Source: Mesorhizobium sp. B1-1-8 (lineage in GTDB: Bacteria; Pseudomonadota; Alphaproteobacteria; Rhizobiales; Rhizobiaceae). From it: DNA of 64,000 nt. Shown one piece after another: positions 43,342 to 51,446 of this stretch; position 1 is the stretch's first letter; each line of letters starts with the position of its first letter. Below the pieces are notes generated by a model that had not been told where the DNA came from, did not search any database, and was given only the letters and a program-made list of their open reading frames with translations. A program made the position numbers and the translations under genes. The stretch lies in the NCBI RefSeq assembly GCF_006442795.2, contig NZ_CP083957.1, positions 430,405 to 494,404 of the forward strand, given 5' to 3'.

Positions 43342-44477
43342 TGCACGAGCCTCAGATGCGGAGCTTGCTGGCTGGCAAGCGTGCCGACAAGGTAAGGGTC
43401 GGCGACGATCGCGCCACGCGAAGCGATGATATCGAAACCGGACTGGGCGTTGATGCGGCCCAGATGGAAAGGTAAGGCGGCATGATTGGTTCGCGGGTCG
43501 ATGGTGAGGGATCCGAGCACGGTCTGGCGAGGCCGAGCATGGAGGAGCCCGCGCAGGCTGGCGGGGTCGTCACGGTTGGCCTCCGACACGGCCTCGGCGC
43601 AAAGCTTCACGGCGGCATAGGCTCCGGCGAAGAAACTGGACACGCGCCGCCCGGCGCCGAAACGGGCAGCGACGCATTGCCTGAAGGTGCGATTTTCGCG
43701 CGACGGCAGACTCTCGAAATAGGAGGCTGCCGAGAGTTGGCCGACGGCTGTGCCGGGCTCGATCTCGCCGAGCTCGCATTCCGTCAGATCACAGCTCAGC
43801 ACCGGGCAGCGTTCCGGCGCGAAGCTGGGATCACGGTCTGCCAGCCGGCGAACGGCAGCAAGGAAGGCATAGCTTGAGGGGCCGATCATATTATTCAGGA
43901 TGAAGTCGGGGCGGTGGCGCTCCAGATCGGCGATCAGCAGGCCGACATCGGTCTCCTCGATCGGCAGGCAGCGCTCACCAAGCACCTCGCCGCCGGCGCG
44001 CACCAGAAGCTCGCGCGCCAGCCGGTTCATCTCCCAGCCCCAGACATAGTTGGCGCCAGCGAGATAGACACGCATGCCATAGCGGGGCAGCATACAGTCG
44101 AACAGCGGCATGAGATGCTGGTTGGGACAGGCCCCGGTGTAGATGACGTTCTCGTTGGCCTCGAAGCCTTCGTAGGGGCAAATATACCAAAGCAGCCCGT
44201 CATATTTCTCGACCAGCGGGATGACGTCCTTGCGCGACAGCGAGGTGATGGTGCCGATAACATTGCGGCAGCCCTCGTCGCGCAGCATGGTACGGATCAG
44301 ATCCAGGTAGCGCTCTGGCTGCCCGGCAGGATCGCCGAAGACCGGCTCGATATGGACAGGGCTGCCGGCTTTCTCAAGTTCCTCAATGGCGAGCTCGGCG
44401 CCGGCGCGGCAGTCGCGGCCGATCGCCCCGTAAGGACCGGTGGTCGAATAGAGGATGCCGACCCTGAACGTCTTCAC
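43338..44477 (-). CDS. amiC: AmiC-like amide sensor (type I periplasmic-binding fold, cytoplasmic)
   Basis: A protein of about 379 residues, MKTFRVGILYSTTGPYGAIG, with the AmiC/UrtA fold: ELAIEELEKAGSPVHIEPVF, GAYAAVKLCAEAV. There is no signal peptide, as expected for a cytoplasmic ligand-sensing repressor of AmiR. I chose GTG 44477, which has GAGG six bases upstream; a GTG at 44510 would add eleven residues. It is first in the operon of amide uptake and hydrolysis. Confidence 0.85.
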   Translation of the reverse strand: MKTFRVGILYSTTGPYGAIGRDCRAGAELAIEELEKAGSPVHIEPVFGDPAGQPERYLDLIRTMLRDEGCRNVIGTITSLSRKDVIPLVEKYDGLLWYICPYEGFEANENVIYTGACPNQHLMPLFDCMLPRYGMRVYLAGANYVWGWEMNRLARELLVRAGGEVLGERCLPIEETDVGLLIADLERHRPDFILNNMIGPSSYAFLAAVRRLADRDPSFAPERCPVLSCDLTECELGEIEPGTAVGQLSAASYFESLPSRENRTFRQCVAARFGAGRRVSSFFAGAYAAVKLCAEAVSEANRDDPASLRGLLHARPRQTVLGSLTIDPRTNHAALPFHLGRINAQSGFDIIASRGAIVADPYLVGTLASQQAPHLRLVQ

Positions 44478-44604
44478 CCGGACCTCGAAAAACAAAAGCC
44501 CCACACGCACCCCATGTTCCCATGAGACGCGGCGGGGCCATACTGCCCTTGCCCGGCCTTGCCGGACACGATTTTTATTACGCGGGAAAATATGCGCTGC
44601 CGAA

Positions 44605-44634
44605 ATAGAACACGAGCAGGCGCACGCTTGTCAA
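44605..44634 (-). promoter_or_regulatory. Sigma-70-type promoter of the amide operon
   Basis: Minus strand TTGACA, 18 bases, TTCTAT. About 125 bases of leader follow before GTG 44477, room for an ANTAR target. I could not identify the paired hexaloop hairpins with confidence. Confidence 0.5.
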
Positions 44635-45194
44635 CCTGCTTGAATGGGCTGTAACGGCTTAGGCCGGCTCACGAAACGATTGGCTTCGAAATGGAGCAGG
44701 CAAGTCAAGGCCGCAATTTGCACTTGGCCCCAGCTGCTGACGCCTGCTACTTTCGTGCATGGCCGTCAAGAATATTGGCAGTGCAGGGGGCGGCGCGTTG
44801 CAGATCGATATTGCGGATATGAGAAGAGGATTGCGAGGAATGCCTCGAACATTGGGCTGGAGCTGGCAGCCATGGGTGCAGGCTGCGTCGCAATCCAGTA
44901 TTCACTTGCAACGACTTCGTTAAGCGTCGGGCCCTTGTTCAAGCCCTTTGCCATGCGCGCTGTTAGTCCTTGCGAACATACTCTCTCAGAAGGCCAGCTC
45001 TCGAAAGGCAGTGATGAAAACAGTCAGAAGCTGGATAATAGAACAAGCCGCGCGCATAAGCGGGATGCAGCGCTGGCCAGCAGCGGTTCGGCACTCGAGC
45101 CCCGTGTCGCCGAAAGGTGAAAGCTGACCGCCTGACACTTGTGCTGCTCGCCATTCCCAAATACCAAAGTGGCGTAGCAACTGGAGTTTGAAAA
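44635..45194. other. Intergenic stretch, nothing recognised
   Basis: About 560 bases between the divergent amide operon and the mucR-like gene. A long open frame on the plus strand has no family similarity or ribosome site and is probably chance. Confidence 0.4.
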
Positions 45195-45644
45195 TTGCCC
45201 GCACAAGACGAAACCAACATCGAAATAATCAGCCTGACCGCGGACATTGTGTCGGCGTATGTAAGCAAGAACCCCCTGCCCGCGGCCAATTTGCCGGATT
45301 TGATTGCTTCCATTCACTCGTCTCTGACAGGTATAAAAGGGCCAACTGTGGTTGAGCAGCCACCCCTTGTGCCCGCAGTGAATCCAAAGCGATCCGTTAC
45401 GCCGGATTACATCATCAGCCTTGAAGACGGTCGGAAGTTTAAGATGATGAAGCGCTATCTTGGTTTGTTGGGACTGACTCCCGACGAATACAGAGCCAAA
45501 TGGGGATTGCCTCGCGACTATCCCATGGTTGCTCCGAACTATGCAACGGCGCGTTCCGCCTTAGCCAAATCGATCGGGCTTGGTCGAAAGCCGACGGAGA
45601 AGCCGGTCAAGAAAGGGGCGGTGAGGCGCAAGGCAAAGGGCTAG
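45195..45644 (+). CDS. mucR: MucR/Ros-family regulator lacking zinc ligands
   Basis: A 149-residue protein: ISLTADIVSAYVSKNPLPAA is the oligomerising N-terminus, and the C-terminal DNA-binding part reads YIISLEDGRKFKMMKRYLGL, LTPDEYRAKWGLPRDYPMVA. In zinc-binding MucR the first position is Cys (YIICLEDG) and histidines follow; here they are Ser, Tyr and Leu. Zinc-free Ros homologues are known in Mesorhizobium loti and still bind DNA. It is likely a silencer of exopolysaccharide, motility or symbiosis genes. The start is TTG 45195. Confidence 0.88.
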   Translation: MPAQDETNIEIISLTADIVSAYVSKNPLPAANLPDLIASIHSSLTGIKGPTVVEQPPLVPAVNPKRSVTPDYIISLEDGRKFKMMKRYLGLLGLTPDEYRAKWGLPRDYPMVAPNYATARSALAKSIGLGRKPTEKPVKKGAVRRKAKG

Positions 45645-45871
45645 CACTTCACTCGTCCTCCCAGCTGGCACAACGGCCGGTTTGCGTTGCGTTTGAGCAG
45701 TCCAGGCTCAAGATCGAGATCACCCACAAACCCATCTTGATCTTGTCGCGACGGACCATTCCGGGGTCGGGGCGCCAGCCAATCGGCGTTCTGGCATCGG
45801 CCTAAGGTGACGCCTGATCCTGCCTTTTTCACAAAAACGGTCAGGGACGGTCCAGCAACCGGCTCCTCTAT

Positions 45872-45973
45872 TTACGTTAGCAGAAAGCCGGCCACAAGAA
45901 CCGTCAACAGCAAGGAGGCAGGCACCGCAAGGAGCCACCGAGCCTCCAAAACGCTGGTGTGTCGATCGTCCAT
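45872..45973 (-). CDS. 33-residue membrane peptide
   Basis: ATG 45973 follows an excellent ribosome site (AAGGAGGCCAGGT) and encodes MDDRHTSVLEARWLLAVPAS then a hydrophobic helix ending GFLLT. A perfect EcfG-type promoter lies 67 bases upstream. Function is unknown. Confidence 0.65.
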   Translation of the reverse strand: MDDRHTSVLEARWLLAVPASLLLTVLVAGFLLT

Positions 45974-46039
45974 ACCTGGCCTCCTTGTCGCCATTGGTAC
46001 GCTCGGCAGCATTTTGCCGGCGTCACAGTGCTGTGAGTC

Positions 46040-46064
46040 AACGGGGAGAGGCTGCAACCGTTCC
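46040..46064 (-). promoter_or_regulatory. EcfG-type promoter (perfect match)
   Basis: Minus strand GGAAC, 16 bases, CGTT, upstream of the 33-residue membrane peptide gene. Confidence 0.6.
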
Positions 46065-46279
46065 GTGGCTTGGGCTCCGGTCCGAATGCCTACAGACTGA
46101 ACTCTGATTGGAGCACGCAGACGGCCGCAAGCGGCAACCTCGCCCCCGACAAATTCATTGTGCCAGCGCTGCCGAGCACGTCCCTTCATCGGCAGTTCAG
46201 CAGGCAGGGTGGCCTCCCGGCGTGAATTTCACCCTTGCCTGCAAACCATCCGAAGCGAGAGATTTTTTTGGAGAATTCA

Positions 46280-46579
46280 ATGAAGTCGCTATTCACCGGT
46301 TATGCCGCCGCCCTGATCCTCCTTGCCGGCATCGGCGCCGCAGCTGCCGACACCGTTGTTTTGCAGCCCGAGCAGGAAACTGTCATTCGCCAATACGTGA
46401 ACAAGCAGCCGCTGGCTTCGGTCAAGCTTCCGGGCGTGGAACTCAAAATCGGGTCTGCGGTGCCTGACACAGTCGAGCTCCACGAAGTCCCAAACGTGAA
46501 GTATCGCTACACGGTGATCGAGGACCAGACCGTGGTCGTCGATCCTGAAACCCATACGATCGTTCAGGTCCTGCATTGA
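46280..46579 (+). CDS. DUF1236 exported protein
   Basis: A 99-residue protein with a signal peptide (residues 1-23, AGIGAAAA) and a DUF1236 domain: EQETVIRQYVNKQPLASVKL, VPDTVELHEVPNVKYRYTVI and DPETHTIVQVLH. DUF1236 proteins are short periplasmic proteins widespread in Rhizobiales, function unknown. The ATG follows TTTGGAGAATTCA. Confidence 0.88.
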   Translation: MKSLFTGYAAALILLAGIGAAAADTVVLQPEQETVIRQYVNKQPLASVKLPGVELKIGSAVPDTVELHEVPNVKYRYTVIEDQTVVVDPETHTIVQVLH

Positions 46580-46693
46580 CCGCCCTTTTGCTGTCTGGAG
46601 CGCTCGATTGGCGCTCCAGCCGACCCTCCAGTGATCCAGATTCGCGATAATGGAGCTCGAATGCAGGCGCCACTGGTCCCTACGATTTCGGCT

Positions 46694-46890
46694 TCAGCCG
46701 AAGTGCTTGCCCTCAAAGCCAGCCAGTTTCCGCCAGTCGAAGGTAACACCCACGCCCGGCTCGTCCGGAGCGATGGCGAGCCCGTCGTGCAGCCTGAGCG
46801 GCCGCGTCGTGTAGAAGATCGATATCGAAACTGTGCGTCTCGACCCAGCCAGCGATCGCAATCGTGGCATATCTCCTCGGCTCGGTTGTC
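46694..46890 (-). pseudogene. C-terminal remnant of a mandelate racemase/enolase-superfamily enzyme
   Basis: The minus strand reads WVETHSFDIDLL, then in another frame RPLRLHDGLAIAPDEPGVGV and FDWRKLAGFEGKHFG with a stop. The DGLAIAPDEPGVGVTFDW ending is typical of the enolase-superfamily sugar-acid dehydratases. Only about 60 residues remain with one frameshift. Confidence 0.55.
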
Positions 46891-47329
46891 CTGAATTACG
46901 GGGCACCGGACGCGCGGTGCTGGCCATCGGCGGGGGCGAGAATGCTTCGCGGCTGATGGGACTGCGCACCAATCGGGTGAAATTTCTCGTCTATGTCGCT
47001 AGCGGGGGTTGGCAGGGCTCGCCGGCGTCATCCTTGCCTCGCAGTTCGGAGCAGGGCAACCTATCGAAGGCGTCGGCTGGGAACTGTTCGTCATAGCTGC
47101 CGTCGTGGTGGGCGGCACGCTGCTCACGGGCGGCTCGGGGTCGGTGGCAACCACGCTTGCCGGCGTGCTCCTGCTCGGCATTCTTTTCAACGTCCTCAAC
47201 TTCGAGAACGGGATGGGCTGGATTTCGCTTTCAGCCTACTGGCAATCAGTGATCCGCGGGCTGTTCCTTCTGGTCGTCGTCCTCCTGCAGGCCAGGCTGA
47301 CCCGACGACGTGTCGGCGGCGCACCCTGA
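46885..47329 (+). pseudogene. C-terminal remnant of a sugar ABC permease (RbsC type)
   Basis: GRAVLAIGGGENASRLMGLR and VKFLVYVASG are followed, after a frameshift near 47010, by GLAGVILASQFGAGQPIEGV and AVVVGGTLLTGGSGSVATTL up to the stop at 47329. This is the second half of an RbsC-like permease; the first half is absent. With the enolase remnant it suggests a lost sugar-use operon. Confidence 0.75.
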
Positions 47330-47481
47330 GCTCTCACCCCAGCGCAGTCGCAAGCGACGTGCTTTGGCAGTGCCGCGAGAATGACCCCTGCGGCAGACGT
47401 TTGAGGCGCAAGCGCGAGATCAGGACGAAACCAAAGCGGTCCGTGCCCGTTTGATACGGGTGCCATCGGCCGCGGAGCTCT

Positions 47482-47691
47482 ATGATGAAAATGAAAATGG
47501 GTTCGAAGTGGGACCAAGCCTACGATTCGGCGGAGTTCGCGCAAAAATACGGTTTGACCCTCAGCCAAGCGAAAACCGTTATCAGGGCCAATGGGCCGTC
47601 GAAAAAGCAATGCGACATTGCCGCTCCGATCTTCCTCAAGGCCGCCAGACAATTCGGCCAGCGCCGCAGCGAGCGCAACTTTCCACATTGA
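47482..47691 (+). CDS. Small DUF3606-like protein
   Basis: A 69-residue protein: SKWDQAYDSAEFAQKYGLTL and SQAKTVIRANGPSKKQCDIA. The AxFAxKYGLTxxxAxxxI pattern resembles the DUF3606 and related rhizobial small-protein group. GGAGCTCT lies before the ATG. It is 26 bases upstream of the iron permease gene and may be co-transcribed with it. Confidence 0.6.
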   Translation: MMKMKMGSKWDQAYDSAEFAQKYGLTLSQAKTVIRANGPSKKQCDIAAPIFLKAARQFGQRRSERNFPH

Positions 47692-47717
47692 GTTGTGACG
47701 TCAGCTAAGGGCAGCGG

Positions 47718-48137
47718 GTGGAAAAGGCATTCAATAAATTTGCCGGCATGGTCGCGCGAGCCTCGGGTCGCCCTTTGGCCTTTGCACTTTGTTTGCTGTC
47801 AGTGATATTGTGGGCTATCTCCGGGCCCTTGCTTCACTACTCTGAGACCTGGCAGTTGGTCATCAACACGGGAACGACAATTGTCACGTTTCTCATGGTC
47901 TTTCTGATCCAGAATACGCAGAACCGGGACGGGGCTGCGATCCAGGCCAAGCTTGACGAACTCATCCTCTCCGGCCACGCGAAGAATGATTTCATCGGCA
48001 TCGAGCACCTGACGGAAGCCGAGGTAGAGCGCTTTCGGGCCATGTGCTTAAAGGCCAAAGCGGAAGCTGGCCTGCGCGCCGGTGTTCGCAAACAGCACGC
48101 GACGCCTAATCCGTCTGCTTCCAAAAACTCTGCATAG
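47718..48137 (+). CDS. Low-affinity iron permease family protein
   Basis: A 139-residue protein starting at GTG 47718. It has two membrane helices (about 22-42 and 50-68), then FLIQNTQNRDGAAIQAKLDE and HLTEAEVERFRAMCLKAKAE. It is the more complete of the two family copies here, the other being at 30004. A tail rich in Ser and Asn ends the protein. Confidence 0.85.
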   Translation: MEKAFNKFAGMVARASGRPLAFALCLLSVILWAISGPLLHYSETWQLVINTGTTIVTFLMVFLIQNTQNRDGAAIQAKLDELILSGHAKNDFIGIEHLTEAEVERFRAMCLKAKAEAGLRAGVRKQHATPNPSASKNSA

Positions 48138-48511
48138 CAAGGTGTCGTCCTGCCTGAAGTTGCGCACCCAGGCGGCCCATCATCGCCGTGCCTTGACGGC
48201 CTCCACGCGGCCGACGGCGCAGCCCAGCTGACGCGCTTCCTGCCCGACTGCGCATGACATTGTAGAGCACATTGCGTGCTAGTTGTGGGGCGATCCCGCC
48301 CAGCAGATCGGCCCGGCCAAAACAAGAAAGCCGCCACCCTTAGTGCAGCATGACATCCCAGATGCCCGCTCCGGCTTGCCCAAGCCGCTGGAGGGGCGGC
48401 TGCTGAGGCCCTACTCCGATACGGCTATCCACCGGGTCGGCGCAGCCGCCGTGGTGCGCGCGCTCGGCATCCTAGCCCGCAAGCATCCGGGGGAGCAAGA
48501 CGGGAGCCAAA
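48138..48511. other. Decayed intergenic stretch
   Basis: No intact gene was found. A minus-strand piece around 48175-48245 reads EARQLGCAVGRVEAVKARR and may be the end of a lost gene; the family is unknown. Confidence 0.35.
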
Positions 48512-48725
48512 CGCCATCGGCAGTTCATCGCGGTGATGGAGGACCTACAGGATCAGCTCGGCTTCAACGATCTGGCCACTGCCCCCGACATGCTGGCGGC
48601 ACTGGAGCTTACAAGAGGTACCTGGCGCGGAGGAAATCTTCAGCGCCGAGGACAAGCCCAGGCTTCTCAAGCACGCCGGGCAAGCACACGAGGCCTTTGT
48701 CAATATGAAGCGCTTCTGGCGTTCA
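48512..48725 (+). pseudogene. CHAD-domain protein remnant
   Basis: RQFIAVMEDLQDQLGFNDLA and TAPDMLAALEL, then after a shift SAEDKPRLLKHAGQAHEAFV and NMKRFWR, match the C-terminal end of CHAD-domain proteins, which bind polyphosphate. The N-terminal CYTH/CHAD parts are missing and at least one frameshift is present. Confidence 0.6.
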
Positions 48726-49016
48726 GGTAGTATCGGAGGGAGAGACGGCTGCGCCGCGCGACCGCTTCCCGCCGCTCCCATCGGATCTCCATCAGGCGCC
48801 TGTAGCGGATCGTGTGGACCTGCTCCCAGATGGGTGGAACAGCTCGGCATCTATCCATTCGCGGCTGCCGCATTGCTGGCAACGGGCCTTGGCCCGAACC
48901 TCGTTGGTCGTGACATTGCCAATCACCTCGCGCGGCTCAGCCGGCTTGTAAAAGCGTTTTAGATCGCAACGGCTGCACCGAACGCCGGCCACCTGCCTGG
49001 CCTCGTGAGCATGCAT
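48702..49016 (-). pseudogene. Zinc-ribbon protein, frameshifted
   Basis: From ATG 49016 the frame gives [40 protein letters not shown] and [18 protein letters not shown]. Two CxxC pairs form a zinc ribbon. Near 48845 the likely continuation moves to another frame ([20 protein letters not shown]) and ends at 48702. The left end overlaps the CHAD remnant. The family is unnamed but occurs beside insertion elements in rhizobia. Confidence 0.45.
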
Positions 49017-49071
49017 CAGCGTCCAGACGGCACCTCGCGGCCGTTTTCCAACTAGTGGCACTGCACAGGGA

Positions 49072-50198
49072 TTATGACTCTTTGGTGGTTGGCTTTGGAT
49101 AGGCCTTGGCCATTTTGAGGCGCGCCTGTTCGGTCGAGAACATCCAGTTGATGCGAGCGCCGCTGGCGTTTCGTCGGTGCTCCCAGGCGGCGACCTCGGC
49201 GACAAGGCGGTCGCGGCTCTCGATGCGGCGGTCGAGGCACTGGCTGCGCAGGATGCCGATTTCGATCTCGACCATGTTGAGCCAGCTGGCGTGCTTGGGC
49301 GTGTAGTGGAACTCCAGCTTTCTGAGGATGCGCCGCGCCTCCGGCGCCGGCAGGGCCTGGTAGAGGGCGGCGGGCGTGTGGGTCGACAGATTGTCCAGCA
49401 CCACGCGGATGCGCTCGGCATCGGGATAATGGAGATCGGCAAGGTCGCGCATGCAAGTGGGCGAAGTCGTCTGCCGCGCGCCGCTCGGTGACTTTCACCT
49501 TGCGCCAGGAGCGGTGAGCGTCGAGGAAGACGAACAAATTGGCGGTGCCGTTTCGCTTGTATTCGCAGTCGTAGCGCTCCAGCCTTCCCGGCGCGGCCGG
49601 GATCGGCTGGGCGCACTTCGCCGATCAGCTGGATCGGGCTTTCGTCGAAGCACACCACCGGCCGCGTCGGATCGGGCGTCTCGGCATAAAGGTCGAGCAC
49701 ATCCTCCATGCGCGCGACATACTCGGCATCGACCTTGGGGATGCACCACATGTCCTTGCGCCACGGCTTGAGGTGATTCTCGGCCAAGCGCCGGCGCACC
49801 GTCTCGCGCGACAGCTGCTCGTGCTCGGTCAACTTGACGAACGCGTCGGCCAGCAACTTCAGCGTCCAGCGACTGCGGCCCGGCGGCGGGCTGGAACAGG
49901 CGGTGGCCACCAACAAGGCTTCCTCCTTGCCGGAAAGCTTGCGCTCCGCGCCGGGGCGCGGCTCTTCGCTGAGCGCCGCCTCCAGGCTCACCTCCACGAA
50001 ACGGCGTTTGGTGCGGTAGACCGTGGAGCCGCCGACCACCACCGTCCTCGCGATGGTCTCGTCGCTCTGGCCGGCATCGGCGGCGAGCAGGATCTGGGCC
50101 CGCTTGAGCTTGCGCGCCGGATGCTTGCCGCTTTTCAGCATGCTCATGAGTTCGTCGCGTTCGGATTGGTCGAGATCGACGCGATAGCGTACATTCAT
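49072..50198 (-). mobile_element. IS630-family transposase, broken by two frameshifts
   Basis: From ATG 50198, [20 protein letters not shown] and a helix-turn-helix region lead to [16 protein letters not shown] (first catalytic Asp). The sequence then moves frame to [20 protein letters not shown] near 49540. It moves again near 49460 to [20 protein letters not shown] (second Asp) and [20 protein letters not shown] (catalytic Glu), ending at the stop at 49072. All three catalytic residues survive, but two shifts should inactivate it. No clear terminal repeats could be assigned by eye. Confidence 0.85.
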
Positions 50199-50243
50199 CC
50201 GGATGGCCTCCTTCGGTTGCGGAGGTTCCGGAAGAATCAAAAA

Positions 50244-50549
50244 ATGAATCAATTACTTGACGGACAGCCGCCGGCGGCGCCCCGCTTCACCGAAAAGCAG
50301 GGCCAGTATCTCGCCTTCATCTGGACCTACGGCCTGCTCAACGGGCAATCGCCGGCCGAACGCGACATGCAGCGCTTCTTCGGCGTCACCGCGCCTTCCG
50401 TCCATCAGATGGTGCTCACCCTCGAGCGCGCCGGATTGATCCGCCGGCAACCGGGCCTGGCGCGCAGCATCGAACTGCTCGTCGAGCCCGACAGCTTACC
50501 CAGGTTACAACCTATCGAGCCCGTCAAATCCTCTGTGCAGAGGTACTAG
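50244..50549 (+). CDS. LexA-like winged-helix DNA-binding protein beside IS630
   Basis: A 101-residue protein begins [20 protein letters not shown] and has a LexA-type winged helix ([40 protein letters not shown]). The LexA protease domain is absent. It diverges from the IS630 transposase with 45 bases between the starts. Similar short proteins often flank IS630 copies in rhizobia, so it may be part of the element and regulate it. It is intact, unlike the transposase. Confidence 0.75.
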   Translation: MNQLLDGQPPAAPRFTEKQGQYLAFIWTYGLLNGQSPAERDMQRFFGVTAPSVHQMVLTLERAGLIRRQPGLARSIELLVEPDSLPRLQPIEPVKSSVQRY

Positions 50550-50721
50550 ATCAGGCACGCGCCTTGAAATGAGGAACCCAATATGTCCCTGAGACGTCAA
50601 GAGTGGCTGACTCCTTGTCCTGCTACTTAAAAGGAAGTTGCGCATGTCGAGGCTTGCCGCAGGAACCAACGGGACCGGACGCGATTGATCTAGTGAAGGG
50701 ACTGCATCGGAAGCAGGAACA

Positions 50722-50982
50722 ATGGTCGAAATCTTGAATATGGAGCTGGATAAAGCCAGGCAGCGCGTCCACCGAGCGCAACTCGCCCTCGAAGTGGCCG
50801 AGGGGATGCTGGAAGGGGAGTGTGGCTTGGCAATCAATGTCGCCCTCTGCTGTAGGATCAGGGCCGCGCAGCGCTGTGTAGCTGAAGCGAAAGAGCGCGT
50901 GACGAGAATCCATCGTGCTAACGCCACCGGTAGGCGGCCGGGCGCCCCGCGGAAGCGGCGCACTTCCCACCTGCAGGGTTGA
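50722..50982 (+). CDS. Hypothetical 86-residue protein
   Basis: MVEILNMELDKARQRVHRAQ, LALEVAEGMLEGECGLAINV and AAQRCVAEAKERVTRIHRAN suggest two helices that could form a coiled coil, with a basic C-terminus. A GGAAC-N16-GATT element at 50662-50686 may be a weak stress promoter. No family was recognised. It lies 35 bases before the next small gene. Confidence 0.5.
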   Translation: MVEILNMELDKARQRVHRAQLALEVAEGMLEGECGLAINVALCCRIRAAQRCVAEAKERVTRIHRANATGRRPGAPRKRRTSHLQG

Positions 50983-51017
50983 TTCGGGCGGGGGTGACAC
51001 CCGTCTAACAATGACGC

Positions 51018-51209
51018 ATGAAGCGCTACCTGGTTGAAGTCATATCGGAAGACATGGTCACATCCCGGCAGTCGGTAGAAGCTCATTCCGCCGCCGCTGC
51101 CGCTTCCCGCGCTAGCGGACGAGCAATTCGCATCCGCAGCAACGAGGAACTTTGGGTCAGGGTGACGGAGGAGGCGACCGGAACAGTCTACAGATATGCG
51201 TTCCATTAG
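51018..51209 (+). CDS. Small hypothetical protein (paralogue of 9458 gene)
   Basis: A 63-residue protein, MKRYLVEVISEDMVTSRQSV, with an Ala/Ser-rich middle and ending ELWVRVTEEATGTVYRYAFH. The ending resembles the gene at 9458, and both sit beside a DUF3606 gene. Likely a small soluble alpha/beta protein; function unknown. Confidence 0.6.
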   Translation: MKRYLVEVISEDMVTSRQSVEAHSAAAAASRASGRAIRIRSNEELWVRVTEEATGTVYRYAFH

Positions 51210-51215
51210 CGGCTC

Positions 51216-51240
51216 GGAACATTCGCGCTGCGGGGTTGTT
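51216..51240 (+). promoter_or_regulatory. EcfG-type promoter of the DUF3606 gene
   Basis: GGAAC, 16 bases, TGTT, 20 bases before ATG 51261. With the two following bases the outer parts form GGAACA...TGTTCC, so the same spacing also reads on the minus strand. Confidence 0.6.
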
Positions 51241-51260
51241 CCTACCACAGGAGGACAGCC

Positions 51261-51446
51261 ATGGCAGACAACAAGAGCAAGCGCGATTTTCGAGACCGTG
51301 ACCGCGTCTCGGGCGACGAGGACTACGAGGTCCGCTATTTCGCCAAGCAACATCGCATCACGCCCGAACAAGTTCGGGAACTGATCGATACCCACGGCGC
51401 CAATCGAAAGACGCTGGAGCGAGAAGCCAGAAAGCTGAGGGGCTAA
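51261..51446 (+). CDS. DUF3606 protein
   Basis: A 61-residue protein: MADNKSKRDFRDRDRVSGDE, DYEVRYFAKQHRITPEQVRE, then LIDTHGANRKTLEREARKLR. This is a textbook DUF3606 protein of the rhizobia, function unknown, often stress-linked. It has a strong ribosome site (AGGAGGACAGCC) and an EcfG-type promoter. It is the intact paralogue of the broken copy at 9271. Confidence 0.88.
   Translation: MADNKSKRDFRDRDRVSGDEDYEVRYFAKQHRITPEQVRELIDTHGANRKTLEREARKLRG

Noticed and set aside
44644..45120. A 158-codon plus-strand frame before mucR
   Set aside because: Composition and lack of a ribosome site suggest chance; no domain seen.
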